From Hofstenia miamia (lineage: Eukaryota; Xenacoelomorpha; Acoela), in the NCBI GenBank assembly GCA_004352715.1, contig SCFE01000056.1:547684-611683 (forward strand): 64,000 bases of DNA. Direction: 5' to 3'. Under the pieces are notes generated by a model. It searched no databases. It had not been told where the DNA came from and saw only the letters and a program-made list of their open reading frames with translations. Both the position numbers and the translations under genes were made by a program. Below, piece after piece: positions 1-10,834 of the stretch. The first letter of the stretch is position 1, and each line of letters begins with the position of its first letter.

Positions 1-117
1 ATTGGTCGAGAGGGTTGGCCTTTGACCTGAGACGTCTTAAATATTGCCGGGGGTGTTTTACTGACGTCATGCATGTACTTTTACTAGTTTTTGTGTTATT
101 TATGTGGCCTAATTTAG

Positions 118-250
118 TTTGCATTTTTTTACTTTTTTAGTTTTACTTTCCCACATTAACTTACATTTTTTACTTTCCCACATTACCTTACATTTTTTAC
201 TTTCCCACATTACCTTACATTTTTAGTTTTACTTTCCCGCATTAACATAC
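118..250. repeat. Subterminal minisatellite, about 29-base unit
   Basis: The unit TTTACTTTCCCACATTA plus CCTTACATT is repeated about four times in the left arm. A shorter array of the same unit in reverse complement lies at about 1745-1800 in the right arm. Copy number differs between the arms, which is common in foldback elements. Confidence 0.8.
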
Positions 251-280
251 TTTACATGTATTGCAATCCCACATTAACTT

Positions 281-478
281 ACTTGTTTAAAAAGTTGAAA
301 ATAATAATATTTCCTAAAAGTAAATGTAAATAATAATATTTAATAAACGTACGTGGTAAAACCCATGTATTAATTTCCCACATTTACATACTTGTTTAAA
401 AAGTGGAATCGAAAAATATTTCCAAGTAAAAATAAATATAAATAATAATATTTAATAAACGTACGTGGTAAAACCCAC
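281..478. repeat. Two tandem copies of a ~110-base unit inside the element
   Basis: Two copies run from ACTTGTTTAAAAAGT to GTACGTGGTAAAACCCA, starting near 281 and 390. They differ by small changes. They belong to the interior of the long-inverted-repeat element. Confidence 0.8.
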
Positions 479-727
479 ATACGTGTTGAAGACAAGACAA
501 AACTGTAATTTATTCTACACTTTGCTTATAATGACCATATATATCGTACTATTAAATTTGTCTATTGTGCAAGTTGTTGAAGGAATTCTGTAGGAAACAA
601 ACATAATGTGTATTTGCACGGTATGAATTTCACACAATCGTATCTAAATTAATGGTTAATAAACAAGTTATTATTAAAAAAGTTATGACATTCACAATCA
701 AAAACACATGACAATTAAACGTTTAAA

Positions 728-1727
728 NNNNNNNNNNNNNNNNNNNNNNNNNNNNNNNNNNNNNNNNNNNNNNNNNNNNNNNNNNNNNNNNNNNNNNNNN
801 NNNNNNNNNNNNNNNNNNNNNNNNNNNNNNNNNNNNNNNNNNNNNNNNNNNNNNNNNNNNNNNNNNNNNNNNNNNNNNNNNNNNNNNNNNNNNNNNNNNN
901 NNNNNNNNNNNNNNNNNNNNNNNNNNNNNNNNNNNNNNNNNNNNNNNNNNNNNNNNNNNNNNNNNNNNNNNNNNNNNNNNNNNNNNNNNNNNNNNNNNNN
1001 NNNNNNNNNNNNNNNNNNNNNNNNNNNNNNNNNNNNNNNNNNNNNNNNNNNNNNNNNNNNNNNNNNNNNNNNNNNNNNNNNNNNNNNNNNNNNNNNNNNN
1101 NNNNNNNNNNNNNNNNNNNNNNNNNNNNNNNNNNNNNNNNNNNNNNNNNNNNNNNNNNNNNNNNNNNNNNNNNNNNNNNNNNNNNNNNNNNNNNNNNNNN
1201 NNNNNNNNNNNNNNNNNNNNNNNNNNNNNNNNNNNNNNNNNNNNNNNNNNNNNNNNNNNNNNNNNNNNNNNNNNNNNNNNNNNNNNNNNNNNNNNNNNNN
1301 NNNNNNNNNNNNNNNNNNNNNNNNNNNNNNNNNNNNNNNNNNNNNNNNNNNNNNNNNNNNNNNNNNNNNNNNNNNNNNNNNNNNNNNNNNNNNNNNNNNN
1401 NNNNNNNNNNNNNNNNNNNNNNNNNNNNNNNNNNNNNNNNNNNNNNNNNNNNNNNNNNNNNNNNNNNNNNNNNNNNNNNNNNNNNNNNNNNNNNNNNNNN
1501 NNNNNNNNNNNNNNNNNNNNNNNNNNNNNNNNNNNNNNNNNNNNNNNNNNNNNNNNNNNNNNNNNNNNNNNNNNNNNNNNNNNNNNNNNNNNNNNNNNNN
1601 NNNNNNNNNNNNNNNNNNNNNNNNNNNNNNNNNNNNNNNNNNNNNNNNNNNNNNNNNNNNNNNNNNNNNNNNNNNNNNNNNNNNNNNNNNNNNNNNNNNN
1701 NNNNNNNNNNNNNNNNNNNNNNNNNNN
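728..1727. other. Assembly gap, 1000 N
   Basis: A run of exactly 1000 N, probably a placeholder length. It lies inside the inverted-repeat element. Confidence 0.99.
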
Positions 1728-1928
1728 TCCACTTTTTAAACAAGTAAGTTAATGTGGGAATGTGGGAAACTAAAAAATGTAAGTTAATGTGGGAAAGTAA
1801 AACTAAAAAAGTAAAAAAATGCAAACTAAATTAGGCCACATAAATAACACAAAAACTAGTAAAAGTACATGCATGACGTCAGTAAAACACCCCCGGCAAT
1901 ATCCTCGACGTCTTAGCTCAAAGGCCAA

Positions 1929-2013
1929 CCCTCTCGACCAATCAGAAAAAAGTGGAACCTCCTGGACTCCCCCTCTCGACCAATCAGAAAAAAGTGGAGC
2001 CTCCTGTAACCAT
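1929..2013. repeat. Tandem duplication, period 42, at the right transposon end
   Basis: CCCTCTCGACCAATCAGAAA begins at 1929 and again at 1971. The duplicated unit includes the last bases of the inverted repeat plus the flanking AGTGGA-CCTCCTG. The element end has therefore been duplicated together with flanking DNA, or the true boundary lies further right. Confidence 0.75.
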
Positions 2014-2043
2014 TACTATACTACTGAGATTAAACATATTGTT

Positions 2044-2683
2044 AAATAGTTGTCAGTTATGCCAAAAATTGCCATTATCTCATTTAACATTACAATACTA
2101 TCAATGGCAACATTTTTGTGTTTTCCATAAAAGTCTAAGCAAAACATTAAAATAAAAAGAGAAACACACCTTATTTACATTGTGCTCTCTGATTTTTTGA
2201 GATTTTATTATTTTTTGAGATGAAAGCGTTTAACAATTTTAGATACCAACAAAATGTTCAAAAAATTCTAAGCAATTGAAGGTATTTTTATGCACAAATT
2301 TTAAACAATTTAGAAATTTTTTGCCTTCATTGGGAACATTTGTGAAAATGGCTATTCAATACTATTTGGTAGCCAAATGCAATCATTTACAAGGGAGCTT
2401 GCATCCGCTCCAGGAAGGGTTGAACTCCCTAGCCTCCAGGCTTATGAACCTGTATGACACGTTCATTGTATTAAGGTTAACAATGCAATTTGAATTTCAA
2501 CATAATTGAATTAACATTTTTGACGGACTAAATCATATATGCACCTATACACTTATTAATCAATACATTATGCAAATTATCCAATGATATTCATAGTATT
2601 GTGCTTATGGGTCTATATGAGGCAAAAGATACTATCAATGGCGTAAAAGAAAATAATTTGGGCCAAATAAATATTTTGAAAGG
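2044..2683. other. No gene seen
   Basis: AT-rich sequence with no convincing coding signal. A GC-richer patch at about 2395-2460 stands out but matches no family recognised here. Confidence 0.5.
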
Positions 2684-2771
2684 GGCCGCGCCGGCTTGAG
2701 CCTAGGCTGTATTGGGCTGGGTCTGGTCGGGTCATGCTTGGGCCTAAAAAATCGACCCAATTCCAACTCTG
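2684..2771. mobile_element. hAT-like terminus with GGGTCGGGTC-type subterminal repeats
   Basis: A GC-rich block with repeated GGGC/GGGTC words ends in CGACCCAATTCCAACTCTG. That end is nearly the same as the right end of the 32,267-32,673 element, which has hAT-style CAG termini and an 8-base duplication. The partner end is not visible, so this is a solo or truncated end. It abuts a LINE relic immediately to the right. Confidence 0.5.
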
Positions 2772-2774
2772 GTA

Positions 2775-3110
2775 AACGGTTTCAAGTATCTAGGAGTAAC
2801 AATTGACACATTAATATAATTTTCATACATTTATCATGACTCATGAGCCACCTCAATTAAGCAAATATTTTATTTACTGAGTTAAGCAAAGCACTTTATA
2901 AAATACTTAACATTTAAATATAATGGGCATTCAATACCTCAGCGAAAAACTAATCAAAGCACTATATTTCTAGATAAATTCTCATTCCAAGACAAGCTTC
3001 AGTATTTAATACTATGTTGACATTCTTCAAACTAATAAAACACAACACCATAACGATCAAAACTTATTACATGTTAAGAATACAAAAAAGTTTTAAAGGA
3101 GTAATTCATT
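2775..3110 (+). pseudogene. LINE reverse transcriptase relic (thumb region)
   Basis: Bases 2775-2816 read NGFKYLGVTIDTLI before a stop. This is the conserved segment just after the reverse transcriptase palm in APE-type LINEs. Downstream bases keep only faint similarity in broken frames. The hAT-like end lies directly upstream and probably cut this relic. Confidence 0.45.
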
Positions 3111-3289
3111 AATGTCCCTACTAAACGAAATTTGAAACATTTAAAACTTTAAATTTTTAATAAGCAAAAATATATTGCTGGTAAGCCATGGCTAGGATAC
3201 AAATTGTATGACAATGATGAATTGACATCGTCATGGAAATTGTAGATAGTAATTTATCCATAGTCTAGAAGATGTTTTGCATTTGTGAT

Positions 3290-3317
3290 TTATATATATA
3301 TATATATATATATATAT
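3290..3317. repeat. (TA)n microsatellite
   Basis: About 28 bases of pure TA. Confidence 0.95.
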
Positions 3318-3504
3318 GGTTTATATATATGGTTTGAAATTCAATGGCGCTATTTAGGTAAATATATTATGTAATTATAAATATTTATCTGAATAATGAA
3401 TGTCTTTGATAAATCAAGGCATGTAATAGCATAGTATTTGTCATCAATATTGTTTCTTTATTTGCTAGTTGTCTTTAAAATAATCCGTGAACATCATAGA
3501 TTCT

Positions 3505-3660
3505 TCAATTTTTCGGTTTGCTACACCAAAATTTGGCATATTAGAAACTTTGAAAAAAATCTACACACTTACGCAATGAAATTGCAATCCCAAGCTTACA
3601 TTTAGAAGCGGATATGATACTAATGTAAAACTTCAAAATGTAAATCAAAATTATTCTGCC
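3505..3660. repeat. Dispersed repeat shared with 52,600-52,760
   Basis: Both places share TTCGGTTT, ATATTAGAAAC, AATCTACA, GATACTAATGT and a following TTCAA-TATGTAAA in the same order and spacing. The 52.6 kb copy lies inside a hAT-like element with CCCGA repeats, so this may be the interior of the same family. Confidence 0.5.
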
Positions 3661-4716
3661 CAATCCCTGTCGGCACATTTCCACTTCTGAATGGTTAGCG
3701 TTAGCAAAATTAGCTTATCCGCACCGCACTACATGTAGTTTAGAGTTAATACATTAGTTGTCAAAATTCAGGCGGGTAAGATATGACTTTTACGGATACA
3801 GCTTCTTAGGGGGAGGCTCTTAAAGGCGGATACTGGTATCATAATTACCGTACTCGCACAGCCCTGAAATGTATGAATAATCTAATACATGTAAAAGCAC
3901 TAAATGCACCATACATCAACATAGAACTATTTTCTTAAAGAAGAAGTAACAGTGCTAACCGTAAACAATATATTAAATAATGAAATTTACAGCACTGTGA
4001 ATCATTAATAATAATATTATTAATGCTGTAGTAATTGCCAGTACCGCTATCTGCCAATTAATAATTTGCAATAAAATTCACTGAATGATTTTACACTATC
4101 CAATTCGACCTGTCAATTTAAATTTGAAAGAGTTGGTAGTCAATTTTTAATCGAGTGGTCATCGTTTTATTATGAGAAGTACATCTTTCAGTACCACTGT
4201 GTATGATACATGTGGCACAATGAGGAATACTGATGCTGAAATCACCTCACACAATGATCTAATTTCTGCCACATTCTTTACGGTGAACTCTCTCTGATCA
4301 TCTCCTAATGACATTCAGGATGTCATAGTATAGCTTGATCTTGTTCTCATTCTTAAAAAGGCCCTAATCCAATCATTGATTTCATGAGTTTGTTGCTTCC
4401 AATACTCATTGAGCTGATTTATTTTGCTAAATTACAAAAAGAAATTTTGACGTAAAATGTCGACTGATTTCACCTTAATAGTTTCCTACGTTTTTAAAAT
4501 GTTAAATATTGTGCATGTTTTCAATATTTTAATGGTTTGGCGACATTATAATGAATTTAATTTTTTGTTAACTTTTGGGTTTCTATTTTACAAATCGTTT
4601 GAAATATTGGTTATACTAATTTTTGTGTTGCGAAAATTGCGTGCCTTTTTGTAGTCATCAAAATTCTCAGATGATTTTATATTGTTAACTTACCTCACAT
4701 TTCATTATTTTGTTCA
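3661..4716. other. No gene seen; possible hAT end near 3866
   Basis: The reverse complement of 3845-3866 starts CAGGGCTGTGCGAGTACGG, a sequence typical of hAT termini. No matching left end was found. The rest is AT-rich with no coding signal I trust. Confidence 0.35.
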
Positions 4717-4719
4717 ATG

Positions 4720-5300
4720 AATCTTAGGGGAAATCTATCAATAAAATATTTACTTTTAATTGTTGAGTCTAATTGGATAATTGTCTCGTTTTTTAAAATA
4801 AATTTTTCAGACCAGTGTTTATCAAGACAACATATTGTAGTATTTCAAAACCTATCAAGCATTCACTCGAAATTAAAGCAGTATGCACAGACATCCAATA
4901 TATTTATCTTTTTATTTACTCAATCAATAATAGTGTTCCTCAAAGAATCATACTAGGCCCACTGCTTTTTCATCTTTATGTGAATTACATTAATCAAAAT
5001 ATGGACTGCGAAATAACACAATACGCCGATGATACATCTAGTTACTATTGAAGTCAATCCTTAGATAACGCTGTATAAGTCATTGAATCGAATTGTATGA
5101 AATTGAGCAACTACTTTAGCAAGCATCGATTACGTATTAAGCAAAAAAATCTAATTCAAATGAATATAGATTACTTTGTTTTCTTATCTTATCTTAGTGC
5201 TTTCTACAATGAACAGAAAAAGTGTACAAGAAGGTCACTATTAAGTACTAACTGTTTATTATTTCTCTTTGCTGTTTTTAGTGAAATTCATTGTCAATAA
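4720..5300 (+). pseudogene. APE-type LINE reverse transcriptase fragment
   Basis: The fragment shows the reverse transcriptase palm in order. A broken SVPQRIILGPLLFHLYVN stands for the usual VPQGSVLGPLLF motif. It is followed by QYADDTSSYY with the catalytic YADD intact, a stop, and MKLSNYFSKHRLRIKQKN, the motif after the palm. At least two stops interrupt it. Endonuclease and 5' parts are absent. It lies tail to tail with the minus-strand LINE beginning near 5330. YADDT and the following motif suggest the Jockey/CR1/I group. Dead. Confidence 0.75.
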
Positions 5301-5499
5301 TTTTTAATTGATAAGAGAAGATAATATAATCAGGTAATAGCAATTACCAACACCATTCTTTGATTGGTAAGATAATTTCTTATTGAAACAGTTTTGAAAT
5401 GGTTAATTACTTTCTTTTTAAACAATAGTAATTTCTTTTCTGATCTAATATATTATCCACATTATTCCATAATTTAAAAAATGAGCTTTTCATAATTTT

Positions 5500-8310
5500 T
5501 ACTTCTGAATTTTTTATATTGATGTGTATATTATTGAATTTCACTAGATTTTATCTTTTAGTTTTTAAAATTAATATTCCTCTAGATTTCAGAATATATA
5601 ACCTTTTATCATTCGTATTTTAATTACATTGGTAGTACTTTTGATAATTCTGTCTATCCATTTGAAAATCTTCCTTAACTTCTTTTAGAATTGTCAGATT
5701 CATTTGTTAATAAGTAACCACAATATGCATATTTTGAAGCAACCAGAGATTTAAGTAACATTGTGGTACATTTTCCTAGCAATAAATCGGATATTTTTTT
5801 AATTAATTCGATATTAGAAGTCATTTTTTGAATTAATGAATTTAAATGTTCTTAGAGTTTTAGTTGATTATCTAGTAACACTCTAAAATATTTTAGTATT
5901 GATTGCTCCATTATATTTTTGTTATCAATGCATACTCCGAGTAGCTTTTTCTTTGTTCGTTATTTGCTTAATTTATTCATCTGCATAAAGACTATTTTTC
6001 GACATTTCGAGACATCATATTTTTGATATAAAATCATGTATGAGATATAAATGAAATTAAAGTTCATTGATGTTTGTAGTATAGATTAATGTATCATCTG
6101 TATGAGGGGCGTACACAGCATTTTCTGACGGTGAGGGGACATCTTAGTTGTGACCAAAAGTGGGGCGAAGCCCGCGAAAAATTTTGAAAGTATTGAGAAA
6201 AATACCATAAAAATGCATTTGACAAACTTCGATTTTAAATTTTTCATTTCTTAACCAAAATTTTTTATTTTTCCAGTCAAAATCACTTTTGAAATCCTGA
6301 CGGGGGCATTCCGACATGTTCTCTCTTGCGTACGCCACTGATCTGCATATAACTTACATTATACTTTTATGTCATTTGAAATATCATTTTTATAGATAAT
6401 GAATAATAGAGGTCCCAGGACAGAAACTTGGGCAACACCTCCTTCAATTTTTAAGAGATTTGATGATTCATTTTTAAGTTTTGCAAATTGAAATCTATTA
6501 TTTAAGTAATCATAAATTAGTGACGATGAACTAGAATCAAAATTATAAGTGTCGGTCTATTTTTTAATCAATTTTCCATTATCTATTGAAACGAATGCTT
6601 TTGAAAGATCTAAAGAGATAATGTAAACACTTTTATTTCTATCTATGAGTTTTATCCACTCTTCTTTTGTAGCATTCACAGTTGAAAATTTTTTTCTAAA
6701 ACCAAATTGATTTTGATTGAAAAATTGTAATTTTTAAAGTAACAATTCATCTCATCATGTAATATCTTTTTGAAAATCTTGTTAATTCCAGTTAAAATTG
6801 AAATGTGTTTGTAATTTGAAGAAATGTTGCTTATTGCACTTTTTTTCTAGATTGGAATAACTTTTGCAACCTTTAGTTCATCAGGATATTTGTTACATTT
6901 AATGCATTCACTAAATAAGTTACAGAAAGGTATTGCTATAGCATTTAGTGATCCTTTTGAAAAAATAGGATACTTGCAAATTCCTTTAGCCTTTCTAATA
7001 CTTAAGCAATGTGCAGCTTTTAGAAATTGATGTAAGGAGACATAGCTAAAAGCAAATGAATTTTCATTAAAATTTAGCTTTTCATGTTTCTTTAAATTGG
7101 GTCGTGAAATTATATTGCATCTCATCAAATTTACCCAACTTAATGAAATCGTTATTAAATAAATTCGATAGTTCCAATTCATTGTACACATGAATTTCTT
7201 TCATATCAAGTAGGTAGTATATTCGAATATGGTTTCAAAAACTTGTTAATATATTTCCAATTTTGAGAGGATGTTTTGATTTCATTGAAAAAAGTTTTCA
7301 AAAATGAGCTTACGTGGCATTTACAACGATTGACTGCATCATTCCTGTACATTTTATATTTCTTCAGATCTTCATCGCATTTGTTTTTACAGAAATTTCT
7401 ATAATCTTTATGCTTTTCGTTAATAAGTTTCCTAGAATTTTCTGAATTCCATAATTTCCAAGTAGGAATTCTGTTTTGATTTGTATAAATGATCTTCTTT
7501 ACAAATGGACATTGTTTGTTATATAATTGATCCAAATTACTGTGGATAAAACTTAGTTTCTCATTAAAGCACATTGTGTTGTAATAGTTATGCCAATTAG
7601 AATTTAGTAAATCAAAAACGAATTCTGGTTAGCTAAATTATTTACACATATATTGTACACGTAATTAAGTGATCAGAAATGAAGAAATCTGTCATTATTG
7701 TATTGAAATTTTTTATAGTTCTGAATATCAGTAATCAAATTAAAGTTGAAGTTTTTTCTTTAATATGAGTTGGTATTGTTTTGTTGAGTACTACTAAGCC
7801 CAAAAATGACTAAAACATCATGAATTTTCGCGTTATCATGTTTATTCAAATAATTATGGTATTATAATCGCCCATAAGAATTACTGGCTTATTTCAATCA
7901 TTGCTTGTGATAATTCAGAGGATAAACAAAGCAGAAAACTCATTAAAGTTTTTTTGATTATCGCAATAACATAATTCATTAAATGCTTTACATTGGATAC
8001 TATAATTTCTCACCATAAGCTTTCAAATTGGGCATTTTGAACATTTTGATCTTGACGTATTTGCGAAAGAAAATGCTTAGGTAACATTAATAATATGCCG
8101 CCACCTCTAATTTTTGTAGAATTTCTAAGATCTCTATCCTTGCAGAATATCTTAGTCTAATTTCTCTTAAAAAGCTGTCATTTTCAATATCTTTTAACCA
8201 GGTTTCTGTTATTCCTCAAATTGTGTTTCCATCTATATTAAGAATGAATTCTTCATTCTTAGTTACTTTATTTGTTAAACTTTGGAAATTAATATTTAGA
8301 AATTTGACTT
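5500..8310 (-). pseudogene. LINE ORF2: endonuclease, linker and reverse transcriptase, broken
   Basis: In order on the minus strand: KFLNINFQSLTNK at the start of the exonuclease-endonuclease-phosphatase domain and GITETWLKD slightly later, with an in-frame stop just before; the linker at 7574-7206 (open for 122 codons); the reverse transcriptase start at 7191-6847, ending PDELKVAKVIPI; QFGFRKKFSTVNATKEEW; ISLDLSKAF; GVAQVSVLGPLLFIIYKND; then LYAD, where a MITE is inserted, resuming as DDTLIYTT. After it comes LLGVCIDNKN and a thumb-like region. Several stops and frame changes make it inactive. Confidence 0.75.
6104..6340. mobile_element. hAT MITE, 237 bases, inserted in the LINE YADD codons
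   Basis: One end begins GAGGGGCGTACACA; the other, in reverse complement, begins CAGTGGCGTACGCA, matching at 11 of 14 positions. The flanks are ATCTGTAT (6096-6103) and ATCTGCAT (6341-6348), an 8-base duplication with one difference. CAGTGGCGTA-type ends and 8-base duplications are typical of hAT elements. A 64-codon minus-strand ORF inside is not a transposase. The insertion separates LYAD from DDTLIYTT in the host LINE. Confidence 0.85.
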
Positions 8311-8329
8311 GGTTTTCATGTTTCTTCAA

Positions 8330-8600
8330 TCTTATTGTGTTTTTCTTATTGTAGCTTTTAATTGTTCTACATAAATTGGGCATTTTTTACTAAATGCATT
8401 ATGACTGGAAAATTCGATTTTAAACAGATTTGTATTAATTAACACAATTTATACAAATTATGCTTATTCCTTTCATTTTTGATGGGACATTTTATATAAC
8501 ATTATTTTCAGAACAAAATTACCACGTTTAAAACACATCTCACATAATGATAACTAATTATTAACATTCAGAATATTGAGTTGAAATTTAAATTTTGTAT
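8330..8600 (-). pseudogene. LINE ORF1 3' remnant with degraded zinc knuckle
   Basis: Minus-strand translation gives CEMCFKRGNF, which resembles a CCHC knuckle, and then HNAFSKKCPIYVEQLKA. The latter matches the region after the last knuckle in LINE ORF1 nucleic-acid-binding proteins. The upstream part of ORF1 is not recognisable. Confidence 0.45.
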
Positions 8601-9653
8601 TGAGAAGTAGTAAACGTATTTAGGGTGTAACCTTTATAACAACTTCGTAGCAATTTCTAAAATACTTTGAGTTCAAAAAGCTCCTGCAATTTATCATTTG
8701 CTTTAACGACATCAGAATATCGTTCTAACATGTTGAAAATGATGAAAAATTGTAATTAAAGCAAATTAAAAATTTACTTACTTCAAAGTTTCCCATCAAA
8801 ATTTCATTCTTACTCTTGTATATTAGTAGCGATATGTTATTATTATGCTTCTCTCTTTTTGTGTGTATATGGTAATCATGATTAAATATCTAGACCCACT
8901 TTGACAATGGAATATTTCCAATATGCTGATCTCATCGCGATAAAAATAATTGCTAACACACAGCCATTTCAATTCCTTCATAGGAATTGGTAATTCATAG
9001 TTCAGAGTGTGGAAATTGGATTTCGAATTTCAAAAAATTATCTGAATTGAGCTAAAAACAGGCATTTTAAATTGACCTTAGAACCTCACCTAACCCGAAA
9101 AATTTATTCTTATACCCGCATAAAAGACCTATTGCACAATTTACGATGAGTTCATGGGAATGCTTTCTGTAAAAGTTTTAATTATAATATTTAAAATTTT
9201 GCAAATATGAAAAATGTAAAGTTTTTTACGAATGTTTAAATATTTGCTCTAAAATTATAAATTTTACTGACAATGGAAATGGAATTTAAAATTATACTAT
9301 TCTGCAAAAGCAATTTGAATTGGAATTGAAGAATTGAATTGAATTGAAAACTCTGCTACCGCAAATATAATCATGAATCATAATTGCATGATAAGTAATT
9401 GTTTTAAAGTTTGAATAAGTAAATTCTTAGAGAACCAAATGATCATGGATTTCTTTTCTCAATATTTAATAACATTAATGATAATGACTAGGTCTTAGAA
9501 TATATTACTAGTAGTGAATCTTTAAATTAATGGTAAGACCTCACAACTAGCTCTCATAAATACAAATTAGATGTCCTTGTATATGCCTCACGTAGTTATC
9601 TTTTATCAGACAACCAACTAAAACACATTTTTTGAAGTTAAGGCAAATTTAAA
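8601..9653. other. No gene seen
   Basis: AT-rich sequence with no supported coding region or repeat structure. Confidence 0.5.
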
Positions 9654-9995
9654 CTACGAATATATTTCAATGTTTTGACTCCTGTACAGGGCACTTTTTC
9701 TGCTATTAATTGATAAGTTTGGTGCGGTTCGAGGCTTCATCATATTTTTGGTACAAAATTGACTTAACGAACGTCCATAAGCTAGCGACGACTCTCGCTC
9801 TAACGTCCTTCTTTGTTCTTTTGCTGGAGTTCGGGCCAAACGCAGACTTCCTATTGCACTCAACCCTTTTACCCATCGAGTGTCTTCTACAATATGTTTA
9901 TTATACATGCCCATTTCATCCAAGGCATCAATATTGAAAACACCCATTTGTCTTTTAGAAGGATGATAAGTGTATTTCTTTGATTGATTGCTCAT
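9654..9995 (-). pseudogene. Possible piggyBac transposase fragment (C-terminal part)
   Basis: An open frame of 113 codons contains KRQMGVFNIDALDEMGMYNK. This recalls the piggyBac region with the MGGVD-x2-D-x4-Y pattern near the end of the DDE domain, followed by a basic tryptophan-containing stretch (TRWVKG). The downstream residues no longer match, so a frameshift is likely. The stretch is GC-richer than its neighbours. It could instead be a host exon. Confidence 0.35.
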
Positions 9996-10333
9996 TGATC
10001 GTGTGTGTATTTTTAATGGTTTGTAAGTGAGGGCATTAAAATATAAGTTTCCTCCGTAGCCACTCCAAGCCTAAACACATAGATATAATTTTCAATCTCT
10101 CCACCACAACAATTGAAAACTGCTGCAAAAATGAATTTTTGTAACCATATTAAATCACTACAAAAATGTCTATTGCCAATTGCCATTAAAATTGGAATCC
10201 TCGCTTCAACCAATTACTATAGAGAATGCAGTTATTCAACTTATCTATTCATTTGCAGTCAGTCATTTACATGGTTTTTAGATGTAAGCGGAAATTTGTC
10301 CCCAGGAAAGAATTTTACAAATATTAAATAATA

Positions 10334-10834
10334 CAGGGTGTCCATTAAATACTTGAAATTATTAAAAGCTAATAATTCATAGGAAAATGGTTTTATTATT
10401 ATGGTAACGTTCTTATCTTGCTTATTATGTGTGGGGATTTGGATTTTTGCTTATATTACATGCTTCTTTTTTAGTTTGATTTACGGAGAAAACTTGGGAA
10501 ATGGACATCTAAATTACCCTAATTATTATTTTTGTCCCCAGGAAAGTTTACAAATATTAAATAATAATAGGTGTCCATTAAATACTTGCCAAAATTATTA
10601 GCTNNNNNNNNNNNNNNNNNNNNNNNNNNNNNNNNNNNNNNNNNNNNNNNNNNNNNNNNNNNNNNNNNNNNNNNNNNNNNNNNNNNNNNNNNNNNNNNNN
10701 NNNNNNNNNNNNNNNNNNNNNNNNNNNNNNNNNNNNNNNNNNNNTTTACGGAGAAAACTTGGGAAATGGACATCTAATTTACCCTAATTAATATTTTTGT
10801 CCCCAGGAAAGAATTTTACAAATATTAAATAATA
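10334..10834. repeat. Tandem array of a mariner-like element end, period ~235
   Basis: CAGGGTGTCCATTAAATACT begins at 10334, reappears slightly altered near 10569, and again at 10835 as the left end of the complete element. Each unit carries the same ~200 bases that follow this end in the element. It also carries a TTTGTCCCCAGGAAAG-containing spacer that precedes it. The second unit is interrupted by 141 N (10604-10744). Copies are highly similar, so the array is fairly recent or has been homogenised. Confidence 0.8.

Larger units (their letters stand above)
1..1942. mobile_element. DNA transposon with long inverted repeats (foldback-like), non-autonomous as seen
   Basis: Bases 1 to about 300 reappear as a near-identical reverse complement at about 1728-1942: the left arm opens ATTGGTCGAGAGGGTTGGCC and the right arm ends with its reverse complement. 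The first ~170 bases of the arms are almost identical apart from small differences near base 30. They then diverge by copy number of a short internal repeat. The interior holds a 1000-base N gap, so a transposase could be hidden there. No coding sequence is visible outside the gap. The left boundary may lie outside the window, so no target duplication can be called. Long repeat-filled arms suggest a foldback-type element. The superfamily is unknown. Confidence 0.75.
5330..8600 (-). mobile_element. APE-type LINE, near full length, degraded
   Basis: Read on the minus strand, parts appear in the normal order: an ORF1 tail with zinc-knuckle remains (about 8600-8340), the endonuclease start (about 8310), the linker, the reverse transcriptase (about 7191-6090, split by a 237-base MITE) and the post-palm region down to about 5330. 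It resembles the 59.0-62.3 kb LINE at the ORF1 end (KKCPIYVEQLKA against KVCPLYKEQFEI) and at the endonuclease start (NINFQSLTNK against NINFQSVTNK). The two are probably one clade. Many stops and frameshifts. The 3' boundary is approximate. Confidence 0.75.

Noticed and set aside
698-1824. Long ORFs on both strands across the first gap
   Set aside because: They consist almost entirely of N translated as unknown residues.
4457-4654. 65-codon hydrophobic ORF
   Set aside because: Low complexity in AT-rich DNA, with no motif or splice support.
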